64,000 nt of DNA, from the NCBI RefSeq assembly GCF_037893015.1, contig NC_133660.1:160270184-160334183 (forward strand), given 5' to 3'. Origin of the DNA: Macrotis lagotis. Lineage: Eukaryota; Chordata; Mammalia; Peramelemorphia; Peramelidae. Of the stretch, positions 32,800 through 43,509 are shown piece after piece. Position numbers and translations under genes: made by a program. How positions within the stretch are numbered: the first letter of the stretch is position 1; every line of letters starts with the position of its first letter. The notes under the pieces are model-generated. The model had not been told where the DNA came from and ran no database searches. It worked only from the letters and a program-made list of their open reading frames with translations.

Positions 32800-33440
32800 T
32801 TTTATCTGCTTTCAAACATGAGCAAACAACAGAGAAAAAGAGAGTTAGAACTTAGGCAGCCAGAGTGAAGATGACTGGCTATCTAAAGACTCCAGTTTCA
32901 AGAAAGGTCTACAAAAATGGAAGGTCACAGGCCTGGATCATAGACTTTCCTCTAGGAAATCATGTGTATCAGGGGACTGTGAAAGCCAGGTGAGGTATAT
33001 CCAAGTGACCTAAACCAAGTTAGAGGCCGTATAAATATAAAGAAGCAGTAATAGTAATGTGGCAGAGAAAATTCCAGGATCCAACCTCCCTGAGAGAAAT
33101 AAAGAAGTTTCTTGATCAATCAAAGGAGATCAGGGACCAGGTAAGAACCAGACAAGATACAGTAGAGGACAAAACCATAATGTGGAGAAACAAATCCAGA
33201 CCTTGCCTTCAAAAAGGATGACTCTGTAGTAATTCCAGTACTTTTCTCTTTTTTTTCCAATAAAAGTGTGTTTTTTCCCCTTTCTGAAGAATTTTCAGCT
33301 CTAAGATGGTATTCTAAATCTGGAAGGTTACAGTTATATGAGGAGATGAAGGGCAACTGTAGGTGGAAAGAAAGTTATCTTAACTGTTTATATGAGCTTG
33401 GATATGAGCCCTTTATGTTTTATTTTTGTGTGAAATATAG
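32800..33440. other. Unassigned 640 bp stretch
   Basis: No named repeat or gene. A short resemblance to the HAL1 ORF1 start at 32819 was rejected. Confidence 0.35.
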
Positions 33441-33442
33441 AT

Positions 33443-33444
<2 letters not shown>

Positions 33445-33488
<44 letters not shown>
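33445..33488. repeat. (AT)22 microsatellite
   Basis: Perfect alternating AT run. Confidence 0.95.
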
Positions 33489-33490
<2 letters not shown>

Positions 33491-33671
33491 GATTTCTATT
33501 AACCTGAGCTTTTGCATAAGACATGAGGTCTCTTTATCTTTTCTGTTGAGAACTATATATTAATCAAATTCTGATGATCCTGAGAGAGTAGATGGGAAGA
33601 CATTGGTAAAATTATGAACTTCTCAAGAGAAATTCTAGGTGGGAATACAAACCAAAAAGAGTGATTCATTA

Positions 33672-33712
33672 AAATAAATAAATAAATGAATGAATGAATG
33701 AATGAATGAATG
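33672..33712. repeat. (AAAT)n(GAAT)n microsatellite
   Basis: Two tetranucleotide phases joined end to end. Confidence 0.9.
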
Positions 33713-33834
33713 GAATTAAAAAATTGCACCCAATCCATGTTAACTAGAATCTTCTGTTTAAGGTCAAGTTTACAAATAATACACAATACTAAGTGGATTA
33801 AGATCCCTTAGGGTTGTAAAATAAATATTATAGG

Positions 33835-34545
33835 TTATCTGAAGGGGAAGGTCATTACCAACAGGAAGGATCAGAAAAAGCTGCTCTAGGGAGAAGGTAT
33901 CATTTTAATTGGACCTTTTAGGATGGGTAAAAATTCAACAAGCCAAAAAGAGAAGAGAAATAGCAGAAAGCAGGAAGAATGTGAGTAAAAATCACAGACT
34001 TTGTTTTGGGTTGCAAAGAGTAGTAAAAAATGTGTTTGTAGAAGGAGAGGAAGGAAAAGGGAAGGGAATAAGCTCTTATATGCTAAGTGCTAAGCACTTT
34101 ATAAATCTTCTCTCATTTGAGTAATATGAAATAAGGTTAAAAAGGGTAACAGTAAATTATGGAGGACTCAAATTCCAGGAAGAAAAGCTTAAATTTTCTT
34201 GTTATGGAATAGAGAAGTATTGAACATTTCCAAGCAAAGGACTGACATATGATTTTACATTTCTTTACATAGGATAAATTACTTTGGGAGTGAAATGAAG
34301 GACAAATAGAAAATGAGAGCATAAAAATAGAAAGAACTATTAGAAGGCTGTTTCAGTAATAAAAGTAGATGATAACAAAGGTCAGTTCTAGATTAGTGAT
34401 CATGAAGGAAGGAAACAGGTAACAAATGTGAGAAATGTCATGGAAGTGAAATCAATAGGACTGGGTAATTACTGGACATGAGAAGTGAGAAAGAGAGAGA
34501 GGGTCAAAAGATAAATTACCAAAATGACACCCCTAGCCAAAATAC
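33835..34545 (-). mobile_element. L2-clade LINE, antisense
   Basis: Antisense landmarks in order: aattggaccttttaggatgg, caagcaaaggactgacatatg, agaaggctgtttcagtaata, then gagaaagagagagagggtca near the right end. These follow the order seen in the 8.4 kb and 59.4 kb copies. Confidence 0.6.
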
Positions 34546-34572
34546 AAAAAATAAAGACAAAAGAGGTGTAGG

Positions 34573-34730
34573 GTGAACCATCAACAGATGATTTCCAAAT
34601 CTATCCTTATGCTTTCTATCTCCAATTGCCTGGCGCTTATCTCCAACAAGACAGTCCACCTCAAGAAGTCCATAAGTTCAACTAGTCCAAATCTCAGTTT
34701 ATTATTTTTCTCCCTACACCTCTCACTATC
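34573..34730 (+). mobile_element. L2-clade reverse transcriptase fragment, sense
   Basis: Sense translation gives DDFQIYPYAFYLQLPGAYL and then KTVHLKKSISS..PNLSLLFF. This matches the L2 block after the active-site YADD (ADDSQIY..SNCLLDISNWM..RHLKLN.SKTELI). It faces the opposite way to the L2 relic just to its left. Confidence 0.55.
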
Positions 34731-34739
34731 AGCTGTTGA

Positions 34740-35340
34740 AGCCAGGGAAGTGAACAAGACTGGCCAAGCTGAGAGAGAAAGAATAGAGTAGCCAAGGTCA
34801 GATTCTATGAGACCACTAACTAGAAAGGGTTAAGATGAGAACATAGAGTGAAGGAATGAGAGAGGAAAAAGTAAAGAGATAGAGTTATGTGGCTTTGAAG
34901 GCACAGGAGAAAACATCATAAGAGTCACTAATGTCAAATGCAATCAATCAACATAAGGAATTCAAAAACAACTTTGTATCTCATGACTGTTTTTGATTGC
35001 TTTTTTTAAAAAAAATGTTTTATTCTCAATTCACAGAACAAAACAAGCTTTTCATAAAACATCAATGCTGATTATTGAGAAAATAGTTTCTATATGTCAA
35101 AGCCTCCACAAGTTGCAGAACAACTGGCTTAGTTCACCTCATGAACATTGCCATAAGGTAAGAGACATTAGAGAGACTATCTCTGCTACTAACAAGTAGC
35201 TGAGGCAAAAATTTTTGGAGCAAATCAAAACACAGTAATTATACTCTGAAAAAAAACAGTTGACACCTTTTTTCATTTCAGGTATTTACTAACTTTTCTG
35301 GAAGTATCTAAAAACGCATCCCTTTGTATGTAGAGAAATG
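34740..35340. other. Unassigned 600 bp stretch
   Basis: Nothing recognised. Confidence 0.35.
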
Positions 35341-35344
35341 AATA

Positions 35345-35700
35345 GAGGGCTGAAATTGGAATCAGGAAGACTTGGGTTCAAATATACATCAAACTTGCTA
35401 GCTTCATTTGCTAGCTTTGTGACCATAAGCAAGTTGGTTATGTGACTCAGTTTGTTTGTTTGTTTGTTTAGATTTTTCAAGGCAATGGGGTTAAGTGGCT
35501 TGCCCAAGTCCACACAGCTAGGTAATTATTAAGTGTCTGAGGTCGGATTTGAACCCAGGTACTCCTGACTCCAAGGTCGGTGCTCCATCCACTGTGCCAC
35601 CTAGCCACCCCTGTAACTCAGCTTTTTAATAAGCAAGATTAGACCTTTAAGGCCCCTTCCATTCCTCAGTCTATGAATTCATGATCCTAGGATTCTACCT
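35345..35700 (+). mobile_element. MIR-like SINE split by a younger SINE, sense
   Basis: The left part has attggaatcaggaagacttg and tgtgaccataagcaagttgg; the right part resumes at 35612 with ctgtaactcagctttttaat and aaggccccttccattcctca. Confidence 0.8.
35451..35611 (-). mobile_element. Short A-tailed tRNA SINE nested in MIR, antisense
   Basis: Full antisense copy after a (TTTG)n run. Flanks tgtgactcag (35441-35450) and tgtaactcag (35612-35621) form a 10 bp duplication with one mismatch. Confidence 0.93.
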
Positions 35701-35951
35701 AGGGAGTGCCATTAAATATATGGTGTTATGTCATAGCCAGGAAACATTCAAACTCCATGGAGTCAAGGAGACATTGAAATAAAAAAAAGGAATTAACTAC
35801 ATAGTATATTTTAATATGTTTGTGTTTTCAAATTATTATGTAAGATCAAATCATTGATTATCTAATTTACTTTCCATAAAGGTTGAGAAAATTAAATGAA
35901 AATAGAGTGCCCAGTAATGAAGACAACTTCCTTCTTGATATATAAATATAT

Positions 35952-35954
35952 ATA

Positions 35955-35987
<33 letters not shown>
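35952..35987. repeat. (TACA)n microsatellite
   Basis: Tetranucleotide run with AT-rich flanks. Confidence 0.93.
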
Positions 35988-36194
35988 GGATTTTATTATA
36001 ATTTTTGTGCTTAAAAACATCAATATTATAATTGAGATAAGAGGGGATATTTGAATTAATATGGAAATACATGCTTTACATTCAACCCTTTTTCCAAAAA
36101 GCAATCTAATTCATCAAGTGAAGTGATAAAATTTAAAAAAGATTACATACACACTAAATTTCCTGGTAAGGTCCTTTAAAAAGATTTCATTGCT

Positions 36195-36336
36195 GGTGTA
36201 GTGGATAAAGCACCGGCCTTAGAGTCAGGAGTACCTGGGTTCAAATCCGGTCTCAGACACTTAATAATTACCTAGCTGTGTGGCCTTGGTCAAGCCACTT
36301 AACCCCATTTGCCTTGCAAAAACCTAAAAAAAAAAA
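36195..36336 (+). mobile_element. Short A-tailed tRNA SINE, 5' truncated, sense
   Basis: Starts at ggtgtagtggataaagcacc, lacking the first bases of the head, and ends with acctaaaaaaaaaaa. The duplication ttcattgct is exact at 36186-36194 and 36337-36345. Confidence 0.93.
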
Positions 36337-36424
36337 TTCATTGCTTAAGGTGTGAAGTCAGTGACACTATCAGTGAAGAAATATTTCCTTAAAAAAATCT
36401 TTGTCTTACAGGGACAATTTTAGG

Positions 36425-36785
36425 GTATCTGGAATGGAGAATATCATCTGTATGCAGAGAAAGAACTGTGGAGTTTAAACAAAGACCAAAGATTATTACC
36501 TTCAAATTTAAAAAAAAAAAAAGTTGTCTTACACACTACATAATTTTGCTATCTCTAATATTTTGTTTCTTCCTCAAGGATGTTTTTTTCTCTCAAGATA
36601 TTCAATTTTGATCAATGCATAGCATGGAAACAATGTAAAAATTATCAGATTGTCTTCTGTGGGGGGGGGGGGGAGGGAGAGTAGAGGGAAAAATTGTAAA
36701 ATTCAAAAGCTTACCAAAATGGATAGGTTAGAAACTACTATTGTATATGATTGGAAAACATAAAATATTTATATAATAAAAAAAA
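36425..36785 (+). mobile_element. L1 3'UTR fragment, sense
   Basis: Has gagaaagaactgtggagttt, tgatcaatgcatagcatgga, aacaatgtaaaaattatc, a 13-G run, gaaaaattgtaaaattcaaa and an A-rich end. It shares this 3' end with the HAL1-like copies and 27069-27267. Confidence 0.8.
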
Positions 36786-37027
36786 TCTCTGATTTCCTCA
36801 ATGTCTTCCCATTTATAACTCAGAAAAATTATAAATACTCTGAATATGGCATAAATCCTTCTATTTTAAAGAGGGCAACACAAAGCAGCCCCAAGAAAGT
36901 AAATGAGACATCCAAACCTAGATAATGACAGCATAAAGTAGAACCAGATCTTCTAAAGACTAATTTGTCATATTAGCCAGAAAGTAATAACACCGATATA
37001 GTAAGAAATGTGCACTTTATAAGTTTC

Positions 37028-37030
<3 letters not shown>

Positions 37031-37072
<42 letters not shown>
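37031..37072. repeat. (AT)21 microsatellite
   Basis: Perfect alternating AT run. The flanks 36790-37030 and 37080-37670 are unassigned. Confidence 0.95.
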
Positions 37073-37074
<2 letters not shown>

Positions 37075-37671
37075 TGTCTTCTTAGTCCTCTAAGGAAAGA
37101 TAAGGAATTAAACTCTCTTATTTAAAGTGAAATACTTAAAATAGCTGCATTTTTGTTAGGTACTCTAAATTTGACACCACTTTAAAAGAAACTCCAATTC
37201 TACCATATTCAAGAAGTATTTCTGATGAGCAAAGTTAACTGTGACTGTTCTTTAGTGAATAACAGTGCCTAAATCTTTTCTTTTTATAATGTTCAGAGAT
37301 ATGAGTACAGTTCTTTAACTTGACATGAAAGTCTTCTAAAGTTAGTAAGTGATTTTACAAAAGAAATGCACAGAAATTGCAGAAAAAATTATAGAACTCG
37401 ATTAAACAAACTGTGTACAAAGAGCAATTTCAATGTAATTTTTTTAAGAGCAGAAATTCAGAGCAAAGGATAACTACTTCATTTCTGACATTCTCATCAC
37501 AGTTCTGTGAAATGAGGAGAAGCAAGAACCATGCATCATTCTCACTGTATATAAAAAAAGAAAGAGGAAAAGAGAATTCTGAGGGGGCCAGAAACACACA
37601 GTGAAGAAATGTTACATTTCTCCTTAATTTGAATAACCATTGAGACCAAAACTTGACTCCTTTCTCTTTCC

Positions 37672-37787
37672 TTTTTTGAGGCAATCAGGGTTAAGTGATT
37701 TGAGCAGAGTCACACAGTTGGGTGAGCATCTAAGGTTGAATTTGAACTTGGGTCCATCCTGACTCCAGGGTCACCTAGTTGCCCCTT
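37672..37787 (-). mobile_element. tRNA SINE fragment, antisense
   Basis: Has gaggcaatcagggttaagtg, gagtcacacagttgggtgag and tcctgactccagggtcacct, then agttgcccc. Confidence 0.8.
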
Positions 37788-37864
37788 GTCTCTTTTCACA
37801 AACATCTCTCTCTTTTCTCTCCCTATCACCATACTAAGCCATGAGGGTTATTATACATCACCCA

Positions 37865-38110
37865 TATCACAGAATTTCAGAGTTGGAGAGAAGCCAGCAG
37901 CAGCAGCTGTCTGACCTAATCTGTGCTTGATAAAGGATCCTGACTCCAACACACACAATCAGTGATCTACCCTTTGTTTGAAGACCATCAATGAGAAGGA
38001 ATATGAAGTGACCCATTCCATTTTGATTCATTCTAAGTTTCAGAAAGATTTCTATAAAATAAAATAAAGTCTCAATTTTCCTCTGAATAACTTCCATTTT
38101 TATTCCAATT
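37865..38110 (-). mobile_element. CR1/L3-type LINE 3' region, antisense
   Basis: Has agaatttcagagttggagag, ctttgtttgaagaccatcaa, cccattccattttgattc, then aagtttcagaaagatttct. This is the typical antisense order of CR1/L3 ends (…ggaagttcttcct…). Confidence 0.5.
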
Positions 38111-38119
38111 TTGATTCTC

Positions 38120-39140
38120 TAGGATCATATGGAAGAATATAAATACCTCTTCCTCAGAGGGAATACTCAGAGATAGCAATCATGGCACCCCAAGACTTGT
38201 CTTCATTTCTCATTATACAATCCAACTTCTTTTAATTGACCTTCATGTAGTTAAAAAAAAAAATCTAAGTCTTTTCATCATTCTGGAATGCCCTTTTTCT
38301 GGGTTGCTACATTTTGTCAATGTCTTACCCCTATGTCAAATTAATATGTTGTTATTTTTTATGGAATTTTCTACACATAAAACTTACCAAATCAAGGTTG
38401 TCTATAACCCAGACAAATCTTACATCTAGGTGACCCCCATTCCCAAAGATTTCACTGCTAGACTTTATGTACATGAATGAGAAGACTAGAAAAGGGTCAA
38501 ATTAGAGAAAGCTTGCATTTTCAGCATCTTTGACAATTTGAAACTTTTATTTATAATATAGTTTATATGGGGAGTGGCAAGAAGAGGAGACATTTGATAA
38601 GGGAAAGAAAGGTCTAACATCTTAGGAAGTCAGTGTTTATCTCAAAAGTCACAATTACTGAGGATAAAGAATTTTCCACCTAAGCTTCAGATACCGGAAT
38701 CTCTTACTTGAAATTTTGTTTTAAATCACTATAATCAATCACCTTCTAAAAGCTCCTACATGTCAGTTTTTCTTAATAACAAGAAGATTGACCCCAACAG
38801 GCCTATTTGATCTCCTATTCTGAGTAATCAGAGCTGCACAAAGTATAGCTGCTCAGAGAGACCTTTTAGAAGGTAATTCTCCTCTTCAACTGAAGTGGAA
38901 AGAGAAACTGATTTTGAAAAATCTGCTTAAGTATTGACTAATTGCCTCCCTGACTGTGGTTGACTCAGATGGCTAACCCACTGGCCTTAAAAAGCTAAAG
39001 TCACTATTTCACTCTTTCTTGCATTTTTATGGCACATCTCTCTTGATTCTCCTCCTCTTTGGCTTACTATTCCTGTTCATTCTCCTTTACTGGCTCATCA
39101 TTCAAATTTATCTCCATAACTGTGGATGTTAATTCAATAT
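38120..39140. other. Unassigned 1 kb stretch
   Basis: Nothing recognised on either strand. Confidence 0.35.
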
Positions 39141-39145
39141 AACTC

Positions 39146-39255
39146 TTCCCCCCACCCCCTTCTCCTTCCTCCTCCTTTCTTCCTCACCTTTTACCCTCTA
39201 CTCCCTTCCTCCTCTCCCTCCCCTCCCTTCATCTCTCCCTTCTCCCCTCCTCAGG
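39146..39255 (+). repeat. 110 bp near-pure pyrimidine tract
   Basis: C/T-only over almost its whole length, with a few A, ending in cctcctcag. It could form a triplex and resembles an over-long 3' splice acceptor, but no exon is supported after it. Confidence 0.85.
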
Positions 39256-39344
39256 TTAAGGGTAACCAACAGGCCTCAATTAGAAGATTTCTACCTCAAG
39301 GATGTGAAGATATCTCCTGGCAGAATGGGTAGATGAAAACCATT

Positions 39345-39600
39345 TGTTCCAACAGCAATGAAAGTAGTAGAAGCACTGTCAAGTTCTTAGAGCTTGGTCA
39401 GTCATAGAAAATGCCAAAGTCATGAACTGTATCCTGGACTATTGTCAGTCATCTTGACTTTTTTCTTGCCACTGGACTTTGATGACACTGGAAGAGAAAG
39501 ATTTTGTGTAACTGTACATCCCTTAAAGCTGATTCACACAAGAGTGGAGGCTCCATGATGTCACTGATCCTCTTTGAAAAATGAAGGACCACTACATTTC
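39345..39600 (+). mobile_element. SINE-like repeat with 'gatgtcat' tail, sense
   Basis: Has gtcatagaaaatgccaaagt, cttgccactggactttgatg and the end ccatgatgtcactgatcctc, then tttgaaaaatgaaggacc. The 3' half matches 55590-55795, and the tail resembles the long tRNA SINEs. Confidence 0.6.
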
Positions 39601-39609
39601 ACTGAAAGG

Positions 39610-40675
39610 TCCAATTTTGGCAAATTTTGTATCAAGTCCCTGTAGGAGATAAATTCACCATAGTGTGAATCTTTATAGAATAAAAATGAGAAAAAATCCA
39701 AAGAAACATATCACCTATAGCAAGCAGAATTACAAATGCTATGTTTGATGTTTCTGATATGAAATTGGAGAGAAACAAAACTGTATACCTATTCAAGAAC
39801 CAAAAGACTAAAGAACTCAGATCCAGTCCTAATACTGTCTTGGTCAAGAAAACATTAACTGTGTCTCCCATCAAGTTACAGATAAGTCCATAAAATGATC
39901 CATCAGTTTTATATTATAGAATTAGATAGTTCTAAAGAGAGACCTATCTTCCAAGAACCAGTCTAGCTAAGTTAAAAAAAAATCCTTGCCACTAGGATAG
40001 TCATTAAATGATGAACTCTTTAGTCAATGCACTCATAAAACAGATAAATTAAAATTAGTTTTCCATCCTGTATAACCCCCTTCTCCTCAGGCAATGAGAG
40101 GAACAGAATAGCAGAAATGGAAGAGGTTGATAATAATCATATTTTTTATATTAACTATAAACTGGTAAATTATAGATACTCTAAATATGAGCTATTAGTC
40201 CAATGAGATAAAGTTCTTAGCAAATTTCCTGGGACATAGTAAGTACTTAATAATTGCTTGTTTACATCCTTTCTTCCAGTGATCAAGAAATTTATATTTT
40301 ATTGAGAGAATTTAATTACTTCAATTTTTATATCCTTATAGTAATTAAAAACAGAAGACAAAAGAAAGTCATGGCACTAAATGGAAGGATGACAGTTTTG
40401 GGAAAGGTAAATAAAGGAGTTGGAGGAATTTATATTAATCATGCATATAAACACAACTAGAAACATAATTTCACAGAGAATATTATTTTTCAACATGGGG
40501 TTCACGATGAACATAAAGACTACCATGAAAATAATTATACCTTAAGAGACAATATTTGTTGCAGAGGATAGGAAGTGAAAGAAATTATAAAAACTTCCTA
40601 AAATCTTTTAAATAAAGTCAACATATACTTTATCACTTGTAGCTTCAATGCAAAAGTCAAATAGGCAGATGATTA
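39610..40675. other. Mostly unassigned 1.07 kb stretch
   Basis: A short L2-type tail (cctgggacatagtaagtact) is at 40228-40260; the rest is unplaced. Confidence 0.4.
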
Positions 40676-40684
40676 AAAAAACAG

Positions 40685-40855
40685 TGTAAAGAGTAGAGAG
40701 GTGGACCTAGCATCAGGAAGACCTTGTTTCAGATCTCATCTTCTCTGTGTGGCCAAAGAGAAGACACAATCTCCCTGTGCCTCCATTATAAAATAATTGA
40801 GGGTTGATAGAATGATCTATAAGGTCCTTTCCAATTATAAAAATATGATCCCATG
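40685..40855 (+). mobile_element. MIR-like SINE, sense
   Basis: Has gacctagcatcaggaagacc, ctctgtgtggccaaagagaa, and a tail ctataaggtcctttccaatt. Confidence 0.75.
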
Positions 40856-40859
40856 AAAC

Positions 40860-41100
40860 CAACTAGATGGTATAAATGGACAAGACATCAGACTGGAGTC
40901 AGGAAGACTTAAGTTAAAATTCAGCCTTAGATATTTACTAACTAAACAAACAGGGACTTCAGTTTCCTCAACTATAAAATTAAGATAATTATCCTTAATT
41001 AAGATAATTTATAAAATCCTAAGTTGTTACGAGGATAAAATGAGGTAACATTTGTGAAGCACTTTGTAAAATTTAAATCACCATATAAATGCTAGTATAA
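40860..41100 (+). mobile_element. MIR-like SINE, sense
   Basis: Has gactggagtcaggaagactt, ttcagtttcctcaactataa, and a tail cgaggataaaatgaggtaac then aagcactttgtaaaa. Confidence 0.8.
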
Positions 41101-41423
41101 TTTTCATTACTATTATTATTATTATAATTTATGTAGTCCTATGTTGGGTAATATGGCTTAGAATATAGAAATAAAAGAAATCAAATGTGTATAGATTACA
41201 GAGGAACCTCTTACTTACCTATCTGAAAGTCTGGAGATGCTGGACCTGGCAAGGACTGAATAATAAAACAAAAAAATAAAGTTGATCACACCTTAACAGA
41301 ATGGAAATAACTTAAAACCAATGTCGGGATCATTTCTGAATCATCAGTATGTAGTAAGATTATCTAATTATTAAAGTAAAAATCAAATTTGACCCAAATG
41401 AAAAATAACGAATAAAAATCATG

Positions 41424-41533
41424 GGGGCAGCTAAGTTACCCAGTGGATAAAGCACCAGCCCTGGAGTCAGGAGGACCTGAGTACAAATCTGAGCTCAGAC
41501 ACACTAGCTGTATGATCTTGGGCAAGTGATTGA
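41424..41533 (+). mobile_element. tRNA-derived SINE, sense (in duplication copy B)
   Basis: Counterpart of the SINE at 1-104, here with its full head gggggcagctaagttaccca. Confidence 0.88.
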
Positions 41534-41536
41534 GGA

Positions 41537-41801
41537 GGCTAAAAGGACCCAAAAACTGCTTCAACTAGCAAATATTTGATCTCTTTGACAAGCAGAGAGG
41601 TTGTGGTAACCAAATACAATATGATTTTAATACATAAACTCAATAAAAATCATACAAAGAATGGTAAAAAATGGTTTCATCTCACAAAAGTAGCAAGAAG
41701 TTGTTAAAAGAAGAAAGTTTGGGATGAGGTTCAATTAAACCATATGATACAAAGGATATTTAAAGATGACCCAAGAAGGAATACAACAAACAGATCAAAA
41801 A
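41537..41801 (+). repeat. Unnamed interspersed repeat (in duplication copy B)
   Basis: Duplicate of 108-372; related to 60350-60630. Confidence 0.5.
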
Positions 41802-42876
41802 TAAAATAGTATTTCTATAATAAAACTATTTTCATCTTGAATAAGCAAGCTATGCTGGAAAGAATATTGGCTTAGTTGTCATTGAGAAGGGTTTCAAAAT
41901 CTATTTCTGTTCTCTTCTACATAGATTATACATATATATGTATATGTATATGTATGTATGTATATAAAACCTTGAACAAATCATTTAAGTTCTCTGAGAT
42001 CAGTTTCCTATCATGTCAAATAATGAAGTTGGGCTAGATGACAACTGGTGTCCCCTCTGTCTTCAAACATATAATCCTAAAACAGTAAAATTGTCATATT
42101 TTCATGATAAAATCTCAGTCCCCCATGTATCATATAAAGAAATAGAACTAGAATAGATGAAGATGGGTAGAACATCTAGGACATTTGTATTCACAGTGGA
42201 GATTCATGTTGGAAATGAGAATGCTGAGGACATTAAGAAATTGTGATTCAAGTTACCTAAAAAAGGAAAAGCTATTGAACAATTGATGAAGAGAATCACA
42301 ATTTTTAGCATTATTACTAAAAAAAAAAGATATAAGTTAATAACAACCCCTATGTCTACTTTTTATACATAGAAAATATTGAGAATAACTTACACATTTA
42401 TCAAGATATCTTTAATGAAGATATGAGAATGTAACAGGCATGCTTACACAAACAATATTCTATAGCAAGCTACATTCTTACAGTCAAGATCCTACTATGA
42501 TTTTTGCTTGGTGACTTCTGAAAAGAATTTGATTTGGCCTGGTGAAAAAGAAATAAAGATTCTTCTCCAAGAAGGTGTCTTCTATGCATTTATTAAGAGC
42601 ATACAAGTTCCCTTGATGGATTCACCAACAAAGATGGTCCTCAGATTATGAGTATTAAATAAAGTATGCATCAGAGAGACCTACAATCACTAAAGGAGCT
42701 TACCAGTGTCATGGAGGATGCCCAATGTAAAGTTCAAGGGAATGAGAGATTTCCTATAAATCGTGACCATCTCCAGTTGATGTCCTGGTTTCTAGTGACA
42801 TTGAATGTTGATTGTATCAAGCCCTAGGACATGATAGGCTCTCCTAAAATAGATTCAGAAACTCAAAAGCCTGTTG

Positions 42877-43107
42877 TCCAGTCAGTTCGTTCATGTCTGA
42901 TTCTCCATGACTCTATTTGAGGTTTTGGGTTTTTTTGGCAAATACATTGGAGCCATTTTCTTTTCTAGATCATTTTTATAGATGAGAAAACTGAGACAAA
43001 GAGGGTTAAGTGACTTGCTTTGGGTTACTCAATTAGTAAATGTTTAAGCTGGGATTTGAACTCAGGTCTTCCTGATGCAGGCCCAGCACTCTAGCCATTG
43101 CACTGCC
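42877..43107 (-). mobile_element. tRNA-CORE SINE, antisense (in duplication copy B)
   Basis: Duplicate of 1447-1677. Confidence 0.75.
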
Positions 43108-43315
43108 CCAAAAAGACTACATAGGGCAAGCCAAATGGATGAAAACCATTTTACCACCTGCTCCCTTCAAGCAATCTTATTATTTCTCATCTTTTTCTTA
43201 TCAAACTTCAAATTAGCACATCTCAATTCAATACCTCTATTTCTATCCATTTATACAATTCTTTAATAATAGCTTGCATTTAAATAGTTATTTAAGATTT
43301 ACAAAGCACTTCATT

Positions 43316-43505
43316 CAGTCATTTCAGGCATGTCCAACTCTTTGTGACCCTATTTGGCTTTTTTTGGCAAAGAATGCTATTATCCCATTTTACAAATGAG
43401 AAGACTACAGCTCTTCTTTGACTTAATAAGTTTCAATAACTATTGTGTGAGGCAGAATTCAAACCCCAAATTTCCTAACACTGTTTCATTTCTATTTCAT
43501 AATGC
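43316..43505 (-). mobile_element. tRNA-CORE SINE with RTE-type tail, antisense
   Basis: Begins with the reversed RTE-type tail cagtcatttcaggcatgtcc, aactctttgtgaccctattt, tttttggcaaagaatgct, cccattttacaaatgagaag, then a decayed head. Its left edge coincides with the end of the 1.9 kb duplication. Confidence 0.7.
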
Positions 43506-43509
43506 CATG

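Larger units (their letters stand above)
41430..43315. repeat. Near-identical 1.9 kb direct duplication, copy B
   Basis: Partner of 1-1885, same orientation, 41.43 kb away. The SNPs I counted lie at positions equivalent to 9, 389, 507, 965, 1246 and 1333 of copy A, plus one extra A in an A run near 42320. This copy is continuous with single-copy flanks on its right side and carries the SINE head that copy A loses at the window edge. Confidence 0.95.

Noticed and set aside
32813-32850. Resemblance of atgagcaaacaacag to the HAL1/L1 ORF1 start
   Set aside because: Similarity lasts only about 25 bases and the following sequence does not match ORF1 or a 5'UTR.
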